From the NCBI GenBank assembly GCA_013397795.1, contig VZTJ01000295.1:1813521-1877520 (forward strand): a stretch of 64,000 nt of DNA. The letters are read 5' to 3'. Below are positions 35,701-46,700 of the stretch, one piece after another. The notes below the pieces were generated by a model that did not search any database, had not been told where the DNA came from, and saw only the letters and a program-made list of their open reading frames with translations. Within the stretch, counting starts at the first letter, position 1, and each line of letters starts with the position of its first letter. The DNA is from Orthonyx spaldingii (Eukaryota > Chordata > Aves > Passeriformes > Orthonychidae). Position numbers and translations under genes: made by a program.

Positions 35701-37519
35701 TCCATTGATAGCATCTCACTGCCTAACAGAATTGAAACTAACCTATGGTTTGTCTAAAAGTGAAATTACATCAAAGTTATTGAAAGAAGATTTATTGTTA
35801 AAGGAAAACAAACTTGTTCGTAATATACAAACCCTGCTGATTACTAGGCAGTGCAAGGAGCATGGTGATAAGTCTATCACATCATTTTCCCCCTTAATTG
35901 CAGCCATTTATAAGAAAGAAAAGCGTAGTGATGTGGAATATGTGTTAGAACAAGCATCTGCTAGATTTGAGCAAAATGGTTACATTTGCCAAGCCCTAGC
36001 AAAATTCTACATTAAAGAAAGGAAATTTGACTCTGCATTAAGCTGGGCCAAAGCAGCCAAAGAAAGAGCACAACACAGTTCATACATATCAGATACACTC
36101 GGTCAAGTCTTTAAAAGTGAGCTAAGAGACTGGGTAGAGTGCAAAGAAAAGAGTGCAGCCCTGACAGCTGAGAAACTGAAATCCTTGCTAATGCTTGCTA
36201 AGAAGGCTTCACAGGCTTTCCAAGAATCTCAGAGGCAAGCTGAAAATGCAGTCAATGAACAATATTTGCAGCATCAAAAACTTAAAAGAAAGTTTCAAGT
36301 GTACAATACTGCTGGCTATCAGGGAGAAATAGAAACTGCTCTTTATGTTATTGACATCCTTTGGCATGTTCCTTTTTTCAGCAAAAAAGATTTACACTGT
36401 AGAAAAAATATGACAAAGTATCTGTCAGGAAATAATGTTTTGAATGTAGAAAACCCCAATGCAGACAGTGAAATGTTCAAGGTTCTCACACATTATTCCA
36501 GCTTTTTATGTAATTTGCGGTCAAGGTTGAAAAGGGCATTTGACTTTTTTGAAGACTACTTTGTGTTTTTCAAAACACAGACCAGAAGAAAAGAAATGGT
36601 AGAAGCAAAATTGTATAGGAAGGTTCAAAAATGTTTTACCAAATACACAGAAATATTTTGTGATTTCAGTTTTGAACAACTGAAAAGTAAACGGGACTCA
36701 GAGTGGCCCATTTCCCAGTATATAGAAGCATACAGGGATGCTGTGGAAGCTTCCAAAGCACACTCATTTTCTGGCATTTTGAAATACCTCCACACAAATC
36801 ACATAAATGCTGGTAGAGAAATAGAAGACATAGTAGAAGCATATGCAATTTTGTGTGAGAAGGATGAACAAGCAACTCAGAAAGACAAACAGAATTTGAT
36901 TTTGGCAAATGTTGTTCTTAACTGCATTAAACCTAAATCTGCCAAGTTACATGATTCTAAGGAGCTGAGGAGTCTGCTTCTAAGCATTATACAGGAAGTG
37001 GAACAAACTTCATGGTGTGTAGAGCCTTTCTTCCTAGCCTCCTTGTTGTTTTGGCCCCAGAATATAAAACAACTAAATAAAGATTCCAGGAAAATTAAAA
37101 CTTTTGTTAAACGCTTAAGCAAGTCTTTCAAAGGGCTCTATGGAACTCTACATCATTCAAGGCAGCCTCTGGCTCTGTTCTATCTGGGACAAGGCAGAGG
37201 TTTGAACAGATTTGTTCACAAAGGAAAAATAGATCAGCTTCTCAGTTCACTTCCAGAACAGCAGCTGAATTCCCTTTGGCAGAGTGGAAATATCTGGAAG
37301 AATAAGATTGTTCAAGATCTTTTACTTCCTTTGACTGGAAAAGTTGAGGGTAACATTATCTACATAGACTGTGGCAGAAAGGAAAACTTCAGGATACCAG
37401 TGCAGCCTGTTCCCTCATGCCTAGTGCAAAATGACCCAAACATAGCAAGAGTTTCTTTTTACCTTGGGTTTTCCATTGCTGGTCTTCTGGCATACAACAC
37501 ACAAAGCCTTTCATTATAA
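32753..37519 (+). CDS. SAMD9L: SAMD9L, interferon-induced antiviral and translation-control protein (single coding exon)
   Basis: An intact 1588-codon frame in one exon, close to the length of human SAMD9L (about 1584). The exon starts at 32752 after a pyrimidine-rich acceptor (CTTAAAG), so the first ATG, with G at +4, is the natural start. Visible order: SAM domain (about 14-85: QWTKEQVKQWATEV, LVAMGLPHGPAFQIM); charged linker (about 95-165); Schlafen-like AlbA_2 domain (about 185-360, with HEFKLF, TIHFGVHD, VFIRDGASSRN); middle region; P-loop NTPase-like domain with Walker A-like HPGCGGTT (738-744) and Walker B-like VLLLVDD (D795, D796); TPR-like helices around 1080-1120; C-terminal OB-fold-like part (about 1530-1585, ending VSFYLGFSIAGLLAYN). 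Family members restrict poxviruses and repress translation, and SAMD9 is reported to cleave tRNA-Phe through its AlbA_2 domain. SAMD9 and SAMD9L are close paralogues; I call SAMD9L from its place next to HEPACAM2 and because only one copy is seen. Confidence 0.96.
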   Translation: MEKPTIEKNEKPYSYQHIEQWTKEQVKQWATEVAKIDQEHAEILFHQAVTGLALKRMTNADLVAMGLPHGPAFQIMDVLKRLNILDTSSNQAVEQEGTEQSFDGGEKDEEMVKKKCKKNSESLNSSILKDSKMEPIEGIKAIKSAGEKNVSDEPLSSSQHPAGKMCMPHPFDNFSNGTRYIRYNILNVPETGPSNLMDPAHEFKLFTHIDETKKDEIMRNFSKELLRFAAACMNSRTNGTIHFGVHDNPHGKIEGIEVTDTKYYITSFENVIKSCFKEPYTSIANRCIRPPRFVEVLLQNGTSSHLFVIEIDVVPRHYLCDTKYFFTNIQDCKSKKWEEAVFIRDGASSRNIYKTKEWKRFQSSLTTLAKDRKNVEEEHKLKPKKSLNEGLKLVRLLTGNRESLDDSYYNYYILVTNKCHPNQTSDLDFLHEIKWFAVLDFDSESKLNGVFKTYQKHRNAKLHFPDYYEHMGSSVSEQAKRLKLYQETNWIFCNGGSDFKGTNKLPLDSASWQRDRAAGVRKVISFLSHKDVKQNANFLIVFLLLSIVEDSEDPLTETFMTFYQELTGLQDMVCICIGAGTYQQWKDLLHARGISEEELSTKCVSTLTLEKVNGTIIKLVSGMHSSKRLLPSVDRSTVCLLKNEEDSMAALEILCENECKDTEIEKDRDRFQNFLKEREEEFYRGGKVSWWNFYLSEKNYTSPFIRRDSYEKLKDLIVSSYGSANESPVKIINIYHHPGCGGTTLCMHILWNFRKRFRCAVLKNKPNGIGTQVTTLLTYAENDNTGYLPVLLLVDDFEEQENVNILQKEIQIAITGNGIRYVKPVVIILNCMRSQNPDESSTINFLNSVSLKQMLSETEQRAFDQKLKYIENVHLNSANFYSFMIMKKNFYPQYLEKVVKNTLHDLDIASKPAQLVCYLSLLNSYLRTSVIPISLCEEYLGINSQVIGCNKDKLIEKMGTCSNILISDWVHENMRYKGLRIVHPLIASHCLTELKLTYGLSKSEITSKLLKEDLLLKENKLVRNIQTLLITRQCKEHGDKSITSFSPLIAAIYKKEKRSDVEYVLEQASARFEQNGYICQALAKFYIKERKFDSALSWAKAAKERAQHSSYISDTLGQVFKSELRDWVECKEKSAALTAEKLKSLLMLAKKASQAFQESQRQAENAVNEQYLQHQKLKRKFQVYNTAGYQGEIETALYVIDILWHVPFFSKKDLHCRKNMTKYLSGNNVLNVENPNADSEMFKVLTHYSSFLCNLRSRLKRAFDFFEDYFVFFKTQTRRKEMVEAKLYRKVQKCFTKYTEIFCDFSFEQLKSKRDSEWPISQYIEAYRDAVEASKAHSFSGILKYLHTNHINAGREIEDIVEAYAILCEKDEQATQKDKQNLILANVVLNCIKPKSAKLHDSKELRSLLLSIIQEVEQTSWCVEPFFLASLLFWPQNIKQLNKDSRKIKTFVKRLSKSFKGLYGTLHHSRQPLALFYLGQGRGLNRFVHKGKIDQLLSSLPEQQLNSLWQSGNIWKNKIVQDLLLPLTGKVEGNIIYIDCGRKENFRIPVQPVPSCLVQNDPNIARVSFYLGFSIAGLLAYNTQSLSL

Positions 37520-39110
37520 CAGTAGGTATCTCCGTTTCTTAGCTACAAGGCTTTTTTTAGGAAACATTATCCTTTAACTAGTTTTTGGATTGGGGGTTTC
37601 TTTGGCCTTTTTTTTTTTTTTTTTTTTGTTAATAATTACAAATCACAACCTCAGGCTCTTCATTGTATTTCCTTCCTCACTATGTTAGTCTTTCAATCCC
37701 ATACAGAATTATCTCTACTGTCATAACTGCTGTTTGGACTGTCAGTCAAATGGAAATGTTGGTGCAGTTAGTTCTGTAGACTGGTCACTATTGCTCAAAG
37801 TTCTTCAGTTGATAACAACATGAGAACCTGTAAGGGAAAAAAAGGGAATTTGAATAAAAGAATATTCTGAAAAAGTTATTTTTAAATGCCATTACTTTTG
37901 AGAACCCTACTACCTTGCTAACTTTTTTGCAATTGCTTGCAGATGTCTCACCACAATTCTCATACTCTTGTATAAGTAATGTAAGAACAAGGCATGTATG
38001 TTAGAAACCAAGTGTCGTGTAACATTTCCTGATGCTCCATTTTATCTGGTGTCATCTTGGCACAAGAGTAATGTGCCATTCAATTGCAAAGCAGTAGAGT
38101 TTTTTTCTGTTGTTATTTTACGTACTTGAGTAATGTAATGCTTTTGTATGTGAGACTGTATGAATAGTCAAAACGTACATCTTGTGGGAGGACAGAAGTA
38201 TTGGTCTCCTACCTTCCCAGAGCATTTTTAAATACGTGATTAATTATTAAGATACCACTACTTTCTGCTATACTATAAAAGCACCTACCATTTGGGATTT
38301 GATGTCCATATTAAATAGATTTTTTTTTTCTGTTGCAGTGTGTCTGTTTCTGCTCTATATAAAATGAATCCAGTTTGCTCATCCTTTTACTTACAAGTTC
38401 CATTAGTTTCTTCCACTGATAAACTTCACATCAACTTTGATTCTTGCAAAAACCAGGCAATTTAAATGCTGAAATTGGCCACTGATTGTATTGCCTTCCT
38501 CATATATAAAACTGCCTGCTATGTTGAGACACAATTAACTTTAAAAAAAAAAAAAAAGGAAAATATATTGGTGTGAAGCACCAGAACTAAGAAGTTACTA
38601 CTACTACTTCTACTGTCTATGTGCAAATGATTAATGAAAACCAGTGGAGTTCAATGCAATTAACTGCCTGAAAGAGGTCTTCAGGACAACTCTTTCTTCA
38701 CCCCACAAGTCCTCTTGGCTTTTTGGGAGCCAGGCAAAAACAAGTGACTTCTCAATAGACTTCTAAAAACAATTAGACAAATAGAAAAAAGCAGCAGACC
38801 ACTGTGCTCTAGTGCAGATCTTCTTTTAGTTGTAAATGCAGATAAAGAGTTTTATTATATTATCCAGACCGCTTTTTACCTCCAGCCAAAATGTATTTCA
38901 CTTGTCAAGAATGCACACTTCATTTTAACCAGTATCTGCTTTGTTTCTAACTGTATACTTTTGTTTCTGATAGGGTGCTATACGAAAAATTTTAATGAAA
39001 ATTTATTATTTGTTCTACTTAGACCTCAAGAGACCTCTGTACAATCTGTCAAGGACTAAAGTATTTGCCCTTTCAAATAAAGATTTAAAGCAAATAATTT
39101 GCCATGTCAT
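37520..39110 (+). other. SAMD9L: SAMD9L 3' UTR and adjacent sequence
   Basis: AT-rich sequence after the TAA, with a T20 run at 37608-37627, an A-rich run near 38542 and no coding content. Candidate polyadenylation hexamers are AATAAA at 37853-37858, ATTAAA at 38310-38315 (followed within about 10 bp by a T-rich and then GT-rich stretch, a good downstream element) and AATAAA at 39076-39081. The true 3' end cannot be fixed from sequence. Confidence 0.55.
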
Positions 39111-39155
39111 GGGGAGGGAAGGGGAAAGGAGGGAAGGAGAGGGGAGGGGAGGGGA
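39111..39155 (+). repeat. 45-bp pure purine tract with G-quadruplex potential
   Basis: Every base from 39111 to 39155 is A or G. The right half has a GGG run, a 7-base loop and then three GGGG runs separated by single A, which satisfies the usual G-quadruplex pattern on the + strand. It directly abuts the 15-bp minisatellite. Confidence 0.85.
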
Positions 39156-39158
39156 TAT

Positions 39159-39323
39159 GGAGCTCCGGGATAGGGATCTCCGGGATATTGCGCTCCGGGA
39201 TACGGATCTCCGGGGTATGGAGCTCCGGGATACGGAACTCCGGGATGTGGAGCTCCGGGATGTGGAGCTCCGGGGTATGGAGCTCTGGGATACGGAACTT
39301 CGGGATACGGAGCTCCGGGATAA
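39159..39323 (+). repeat. 15-bp minisatellite, 11 units
   Basis: There are eleven consecutive 15-bp units with consensus GGAGCTCCGGGATAC, starting at 39159 and every 15 bp to 39309, each with 0-4 differences. A degraded twelfth unit follows. The unit contains the palindrome GGAGCTCC. Because 15 is a multiple of 3, all frames stay open and give pentapeptide repeats (ELRDT-like on +, SRSSI-like on -). These are repeat-generated frames and not evidence of a gene. Confidence 0.95.
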
Positions 39324-39340
39324 TGCGCTGCTATGCGCGG

Positions 39341-39360
39341 CCCGGCAGGGGGCGCTGCCG
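39341..39360 (+). promoter_or_regulatory. Strong CTCF-like motif downstream of SAMD9L
   Basis: CCCGGCAGGGGGCGCTGCCG contains CAGGGGGCGCTG, the core of the vertebrate CTCF consensus, in + orientation. It sits right after the minisatellite and about 1.8 kb past the SAMD9L stop. CTCF sites here would suit a domain boundary between SAMD9L and the next gene. No binding data are available. Confidence 0.6.
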
Positions 39361-40120
39361 CTCCGCGCCATGGCGGGGCGGGCTCAGAGAGGCGCGGGCG
39401 TCAGCACCGTCCTTGGAAAGAAATACCAGTAAAAAGAGTAAAATGTTTTACTCAAATCTTACACTCCTGCAGAGATATACTCCAAGTGTATGGCTGAAGG
39501 GGTGCTGATGGCGAGACTGTCACAGTCTGTAATCACAATGGCCTCTGGGGAGGAGAGCCCCGCTCTTGCCACATGCTTTGGTCGCTGCAGGAAGAGACCG
39601 CTCGCCCTGAGTGACACAGATATGGAAAAAGCCATTCCCATGTGGGGAAATGGCTCCAGAAGCTGCACAAGGGTAACTGCAAGCGAAATCCTGGGTGGGA
39701 GAGGGCCTCCCCCTTCCCGATTGCATCGCGGACCATGTGAGGGTTACCAGCAGTGGTACCGAGAGCGGACTGGGCGTGGACCTGTGCCAGGGTGTCACCA
39801 GTGCGTGGGTGTCCCCTGTGCCAGGGCCGCGGCAGATGTCCCTCTCCTTCGCTGCCACCGTTTGGGCAGGTGCTGAGCGGGAGGACCAGAGACCAACAGG
39901 GCTGCACCGAGTGACATGGACTTTGCCCAACCACAAACACCCCTGTTGGGAAGCTTCACGCAGGCCCGATCGAGGTGTCAATGTGGCAAGAGTTAATGGA
40001 TCCTCCGACCCAGGTGTCAGTGTGACAAGAGTTAATGCATCCTGAGGGATGAGGGTGGCTGGGCTCAGCTGGAGGCACTTAACCTCGTCCAGCACATCAC
40101 AAGGAGTTCCTCACTGGGCT
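39361..40120. other. GC-rich island of unknown nature
   Basis: GC and CpG content are clearly higher than in the surrounding AT-rich sequence. Overlapping open frames of 69-191 codons occur on both strands, the pattern expected from GC-rich sequence with few stop codons. None has a recognisable domain. It could be a CpG island tied to the CTCF-like motif, or an old LTR whose family I do not recognise. Confidence 0.5.
39973..40048 (+). repeat. Two-copy 39-bp tandem repeat
   Basis: Two adjacent units start at 39973 and 40012 with the pattern 'aggtgtca.tgtg.caagag' followed by 'ttaatg.atcct'. They differ at a few positions. A local tandem duplication inside the GC-rich island. Confidence 0.8.
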
Positions 40121-43100
40121 GATTCCAGCTAGAAGCACAACCCACCCTTCAGTGAAAGGAGTGTTGGCTGGGACAAATCCATATTGCTTATTTGAGGAAT
40201 CTGTTGCAGAAAGCTCTTTCTGGTTTCCCTTTGCCTACTGGAACCACAAATCTTCACTTTATGTAACATGTCACAAGATGACTTCTGACTTCCTCATTGT
40301 AGGACCTTGCTTGTTCCTCGCTGTTGCCTGAAAGCTCAGAATGAAAACCATTCACTTTCCTACTCAGCAGCTGTGTTCCCTGAGAGCAGCCTAGGGTTCC
40401 CTGAGCTCAGCTTCTTGCTGAGCCAAACTGTAGCACCAGCTTCAGTGCAGCTATGGTTGCACTGGGAGATGTCAGGCTTCATAGCATATGCAAGGCTAAA
40501 GGAGAAAGTTACAGTAGCAAAGAATATAGTAACGCTTATGAATTAATAATGACAAGAAGAAGAAGCAATGGAGAAGGGAAGAAAGGAGACTTGTTTTTGT
40601 GCTGACTTCCCACTGTCTTCAATGATGGTTCCTGTGTGTAGGTCTTGTAACTGAGGGAAATGAGAAAAGAATACAAACTGACTGGTTTCATACAAGCAGT
40701 CAAGATGGATCCAGTTTATACATACAATGGGATGTGTGTGCTTCAATAAACAAAACCCAGGAAGGGTTACAAAAAATACCTCAGACTTGAGTTGCCACCT
40801 CGTGATAGACTGCACAGAACAGAAACAGGAAAAAGCAGCTGACATCCTTCATAAAACTCCTATTGTCGCTAGTGTATAGATTTCAAGATAATGATGATCA
40901 GTGATGATGACCATTTGTGAGTTACATGTTAGTATATGGACCTGCTCTCCCAAAAGGCCAAGTAGAAGGCAAAGACAGAGCAGGAATGAGAATCTTGTTA
41001 AAAGAAGAAACAAAATGGTGTTTTAAAGTCCTGCTTAGTGAAGCTGTTTCTAACTAGTCTTGCAAGTTGGGTTTTTATATTTTAGCAACTAATCTTTATG
41101 GTTAAATTTCTTCAGCCTGCAGTTGTCATGAAAAGGCCAGTAGCAAAAGAAACAAAATGAGCATACCAGCAAAGAGAAATCATCTTTCTTGAGAACAAGC
41201 TGAAATGTCAAAGACTTTCAGGGTCTACAGTGTGCTGATAAGATACACCGTTGTGTGAACTTTCCCTCCCAGAGCCATTCATCTTTATTATCACAGCCTG
41301 GAGATGGTTCTGTGTCAACTTTACATCTGCATCAGTAACTCATTCTGTTCAGCCATCTGTTCCACAGACAGCAAACTATTAAGAAGCCCCAGTATGGCAC
41401 AGTCTAGTCCAGTAACCCAGAAACAGAAAAGAAAAGATCTCATTACCATTTGAATTCACCGGCTCTCCTGTGATACACGTACAATATTTTTTTATATTGA
41501 CATGAACATGGTAATTTGGTGAGTAAATTCTTAGTTATAACAAAGAGATTAAAATCAAACACTTCATATGCAATAGCTTTATTCAGAGTCAATTATTGAG
41601 TTAAACTAAGATTTAAGGTAGTTGTTTCTCATTTTGCAGACTTTAACAGTTTAAGAAAACATTCATGTTAACTAGGATGACTATTACATATTGCCCATTT
41701 TAACTTCTGAAGATTTCACCACTAATTAATAGTCAAAATGAAATAGGCATTTAAAAGCCAAGGTCTCAGAAGAAAATTATGACAGTAGGTTGTTGACAGT
41801 GCAATTTGAGTTTTCTTGTTTTGTTTCTATTTATTCAAGTCCACATATGATGGAAACTTAGGATTTTTTTATTTCAATTTGCCATCTAGTCTTTCTAAAT
41901 TAATACGTCCCACGAGCTTGTAAAGTTATATCTGCCTAAGTCAGTGGCTTTTGATATTTTTTCCTAGGTTTTATAGCACTATAGAGCTAGGATAATTAAA
42001 GGCCAGAGAGCTGGATTCCATTCTGGCCTGTAAATCTTCAACAGAACTGGTGCTGGAGTTTCAATAACAAAATCATTATTGTGCATGATTACTGAGCCAG
42101 AGAAAACCATTGATTGACATTCAGATTCTTAACTGAATTTGCAGATGCTGCGAAGTGAGATTTGGTGGGAGGTCTGTGAGTCATTGAGACAGGATCTGAG
42201 GCTCACAGTTTTAGAGAGCTCTCCTTCAGAGACGCACTGCACTTCAGCATCGCTTTTGGCTTTGAGGAGACAGGGACTGAAGAATCGTGCAGGAGCAATG
42301 TGCTCAAGCCTCGTTCAAAGGAACATGAATGCTGTGTTTAAAATAGTAATCCCTTTCACTAATTAACGTGTGATCTGATTGGTAAATTAGCCTCTATGAA
42401 GTTTCTGCTACCACAGCTCAAGTATTTTGAGAACCTAGGGGCTTTTATTTTTAAAAGGAACTCTCCCAGGAGAGAGGCAAAGATTCTGCTTATACATAGA
42501 CCCCCTTTTACTCTTAACAAATTATGAAATGTAATCATCTGTTGTGACATTGTCTCCACTGAAGGGCTGGATATACAGCCTGATACAGCTCGGGACTGTG
42601 CAGCATGCATGCCATTAGATATACTACACTCTAAGCCATGTGTTAGATTCTGTTATCTTCTAAAGATTAAATACAACCTTTTTGTTTTTACATGACAGTC
42701 TGATCTACTCACATATTTTTAGTGCACAGAGCCTGTCTTTGGAGCTGAAACTTACTCAGCCTTGTGGTGTATCTTTCATTTCACCTCTATCTTTGTTTTA
42801 TATAACTCTCCCTACACTGTCTCTGGGGAAGAAATACACCAGACTTGTGTCCCCCAACAGAGCTGTGGTCTCTAAGGAAACTCGTGCATTAATTAAGGAA
42901 TAGTATAATGGGTATGGTTTTGTTTTGTTAACCAGTGCCCCAAGGAGCATCGTTTCACTTAGATGGGTATTTTACGCCCTCCCCCCACTAACTAATATCA
43001 GCATATTTCTGTTAACTGTTCTGTGGGTATGTTTAAAACAATACTTATGAGATAAAATTTTGTCTTTTGAAATAGCAAGCAAATTGGCACATGAATTTAA

Positions 43101-43683
43101 TTTCTGTAGTAACTTGGCACTGTCGTCTCTGGTTACTGGTTGTTGGCCTCCCCCTCAAAATGTTCTAGTATTGAAGCCAACACCCATGGCCACACACTGG
43201 CTGTGCTTGGCAGCTGCAGGGCCCAGATGCCAACCACTGGAATGCATTTTACGTACCAGTGTCTCTGCCTGTGGCTTGGTTTCTTGGCCAGCCTTTAGCA
43301 AAGTCTCTTCTCTGGACTCATCTGGCTTCAGCGCCTGCTGCTCTTGCAGCTGTGGAACTGAAGCAAAAGCAACTTACAGAAGATCTGTCTCACTGTTCCA
43401 GGAACTGCTTGCCTGCACCATCTCCCAGCAAGATACATACACTGACTCCTTTTAGCATGTGAAAGAAAGATGTCCCACTTGCCTGTATTCATTGTGGAGG
43501 ACCAAGTGTGAGGATTGACAGGGGTCTGAAAGGACAGAGCACCCTGGAAAACCTGACAGACACCACTGAAAGCTACTTTTTAATGTCTCACAATTTCTCT
43601 ATCAAAACTCTATTTCATGTTTCTTCCAGCTAAGGGCCCTGAAAAGCACTGTATTGACTCAGCATCAGATATTTTGCATATAT

Positions 43684-43724
43684 GAGGAAGGAAGGCAGGG
43701 AGGGAGGGAGGGAAGGAGGGAGGA
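43684..43724 (+). repeat. GGGA/GGAA simple repeat
   Basis: A purine-rich microsatellite (gaggaaggaaggcagggagg and onward) made of GGAA and GGGA units with one interrupting C. It produces a spurious open frame on the minus strand. Confidence 0.85.
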
Positions 43725-46700
43725 AAATGTATTTGCTGTTGGCATTGGTGCCACTGGGAGCACCATTATCTACTGGTGTAAGTAATTGTATGCCATCTTT
43801 GCGCCGATTTCTCAGCATATTTTCAGTGACTTTCTAAAAAAATAGCATTCAAATATAAAAATTTCTTAGGACTCTCTAAGATTTTATTCTAAGTGAGAGT
43901 TTCCTGATGGAGAAAAAAATAGTCTTGTGATTCAGTACAAGCATTGGTAAAAGAGGGAAAAGGTGCAGTAAAATGGCAAGAGGCTAGTGAAAGCTTCAAG
44001 GGGAAATAAGAAAAAGTAGAAACATGACAACATAGAGAATTCAGTGTAGGTGTAGGTAAGCCAAGGAAATCAGACTACTTGTGCAGGTTGATGTGCTATA
44101 AATCTGCTGAGAAAACCTATATATTTTTACAAATCAAAAAAAGATCCACCCTATATTTAACACTCATTGAAGAGCAAGATATTAAGTCACTCTAAGAAAA
44201 GCATTGGGAATAATTTTGGCACAATTTAATTTAGGCAGATGGGATATCAGAAGAAAAGGTGAAGTGTGGAACATGATGGTGTAGAAAAAGTCAACTAGGC
44301 ATCTGTATTTTGCTTCTTATATTCCAAGGAGGATATCCAGTGAAATCAATACTAAAGAATGAGTATTAGTGAGTGATGTTTTCTATATAGTGAATGCCTG
44401 AAGCATACTACTGGAATACCTGATGAGACAGAGAGCTTTGCAGTAATTTTTGTAAAATGGTTCAAAAATTTATTTTCTTCATATAGATGTTTTCTGTAAG
44501 GTCAATCAGGACAAAATCCATCAGATGTATCCACCTTTGTAAGAAACACAGAAGGTAGTTATGGGGTATATTAGTCAGAAAGGTCTGTTATGATACAGCT
44601 CTCAATGATCAGTGTTCTCCTTCTGTAGAATTTGATTTTCACTATATTTAAGTATATTGCCAGTAATATTGTGAACCTGTTTATCAAGATTTACATTATA
44701 CACTTTCCCTTCATTTTAATGCCTGTAAAAGAAAAATGTAGAACATAAGCATATGAACATAAGCTTTTTTTTGCCAGGTAAAAATGAACTCAGTACAAAA
44801 CTACTTGGGAGGGCATTAAGTCCACTTGAAGCTTACGCCAATTGGTTAGCCAATCATTTCCCTTTGACAAGAAGGATAAAATAAATAAAAGCCAGTGAAT
44901 AATCTCAGGGAACTTTTTAAAATTACTCTCCAGTGACAGAAAGGTCAAACTTTTTATTGTATAAGGTTGTTGTAGTTCGACAATCATAGGTTCGCTCTCA
45001 TTTTGGTATTTCGGCTTTTTTTTGAGCCCAGTAGCATGTTCACATGCACAGAGGCATTTGACACGTGGTCCAGTACTTTAAGCAGGAGGAGAGAAATGGA
45101 GAACTTATGGGTTAGGGTTATAGGTGTTATAGATGTTACAGAAAAAGGTAATATTAAATATCAGGCATATTCTCTTGGTTTCTGATATTAAGAGAGCTCA
45201 AATCATAAACAGACCTACTTAGTATTTTAGACATAAACCTCTGAGGAACTGATTTTCATGTTTCGGTACCGTGACATCATGCCATGAGTTAGAAAACAGT
45301 TTCCTTGCTGATGAGAGTCACTGTAATGTTCATGATGACATTTTCTGACTAGCATATAAAATGAAACCCTAGACTTAGATACCAATTTAAATAATACATT
45401 ATTTCAACCAGTTCAAAAGAGCTGATCTTGCCATACAGTAGTATCTTAACACTTCCTTGCTTACAGTGTTGTTTCAGTTCAGTAATGTGAAGCAGTCTTT
45501 TCATTCATAGATTTGAAAGAATAAAACAAAATCCCACTAGCATGAAATGGTAGAATGAAGACTTCAGGGTCTCCTTGCACTAGTTTTACTTCTGTGGAGG
45601 TGCATTACTTCAGTGGATTTATGCTGGTTTTCCTCCTCTGAATTAGAAAGACTAGGAAAAACAGGCAGTGCATTTCAACGATATACAATAAAAATCAAAG
45701 TAGATATATCTCTTTTTCATCTCTATTTTTCATACAAACTATTGAGACATACAGTACTGGTCATATTTGAAAGTGAACATTCTTGTTTCTTTTGAATGAA
45801 TGTGAAGGATCCCAGGTGACCTTACAGTAAAATTTGCTTGTGATCCCTGGACAAATTCTCCATCCCTAGCAGACTGCACAAGTATCCATAAGAAATTGCA
45901 TATACATGCAATGTAGATGTAAATACTCATAGATATTGAATATGTGATGTACCTACATATACAGTTTCCCACTATGAGGATAGATACTGTAAATACAGTG
46001 TTATACAGATAGTATTATTTTCATAGGTGTGTGTACAGTGTCTTGGTGCTGTTAGCTGGTATGGACACAACACAGTCTGTAAGTTGTGTAATGAAGGGAT
46101 GGTGTTACATGGTGAATATGAAATCTGTTGGACGGACAGCACAGTCAGTTGCAGCAGGACAGCTTGGATCCATCTCCTGTTTCTCAGAGGCAGCAACAGC
46201 GGTGGGAGTAAATCTTTTAACAAGTCTCAATAGACAAAGATTTTGTTCCCATTCTTTCAGCCTCATCCCTGCTCATTTTCCTCATCCCTACTTAGACAAA
46301 TTACTAGTTTTTCACATTGTCACTTTACCTATTCCAGCCCTGAGTCTTAACTGGTTTTTCATCTCTAATATTCTTACCCTGGAATTTTCTGCTGTGTGTA
46401 CGTGTGTATGCATTCATCTGCACATGTGCGACTGTCAGAAATGTTCCTTTATATTTATTACATTATTGAACTTTTGAGATAAAATGCCTGTTAAAATGGA
46501 GGTTCCTCATCTAAGCGCAGTCTTTTAGAGCCCAGCATGGGTTTTACAGGTCACAGAAGCATGCAGTCCGACCCTCTTTTTCTTCTTTCATGGAGGAACA
46601 TTGCCTAGCAATTGGTGGGTTTGTTTACATGTGGAGTTCACATCTCACAAAGCAGTTCAAAACAAAATGCAAAGGAAACTAACGTGCTAGCAGAGAAAAG

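Noticed and set aside
39159..39323. Possible CRISPR-like array
   Set aside because: Units are directly tandem with no spacers, and the sequence is clearly vertebrate.
39015..39371. Minus-strand frame rich in SRSS repeats resembling an SR protein
   Set aside because: It is a translation of the 15-bp minisatellite; every frame gives a pentapeptide repeat and there is no gene context.
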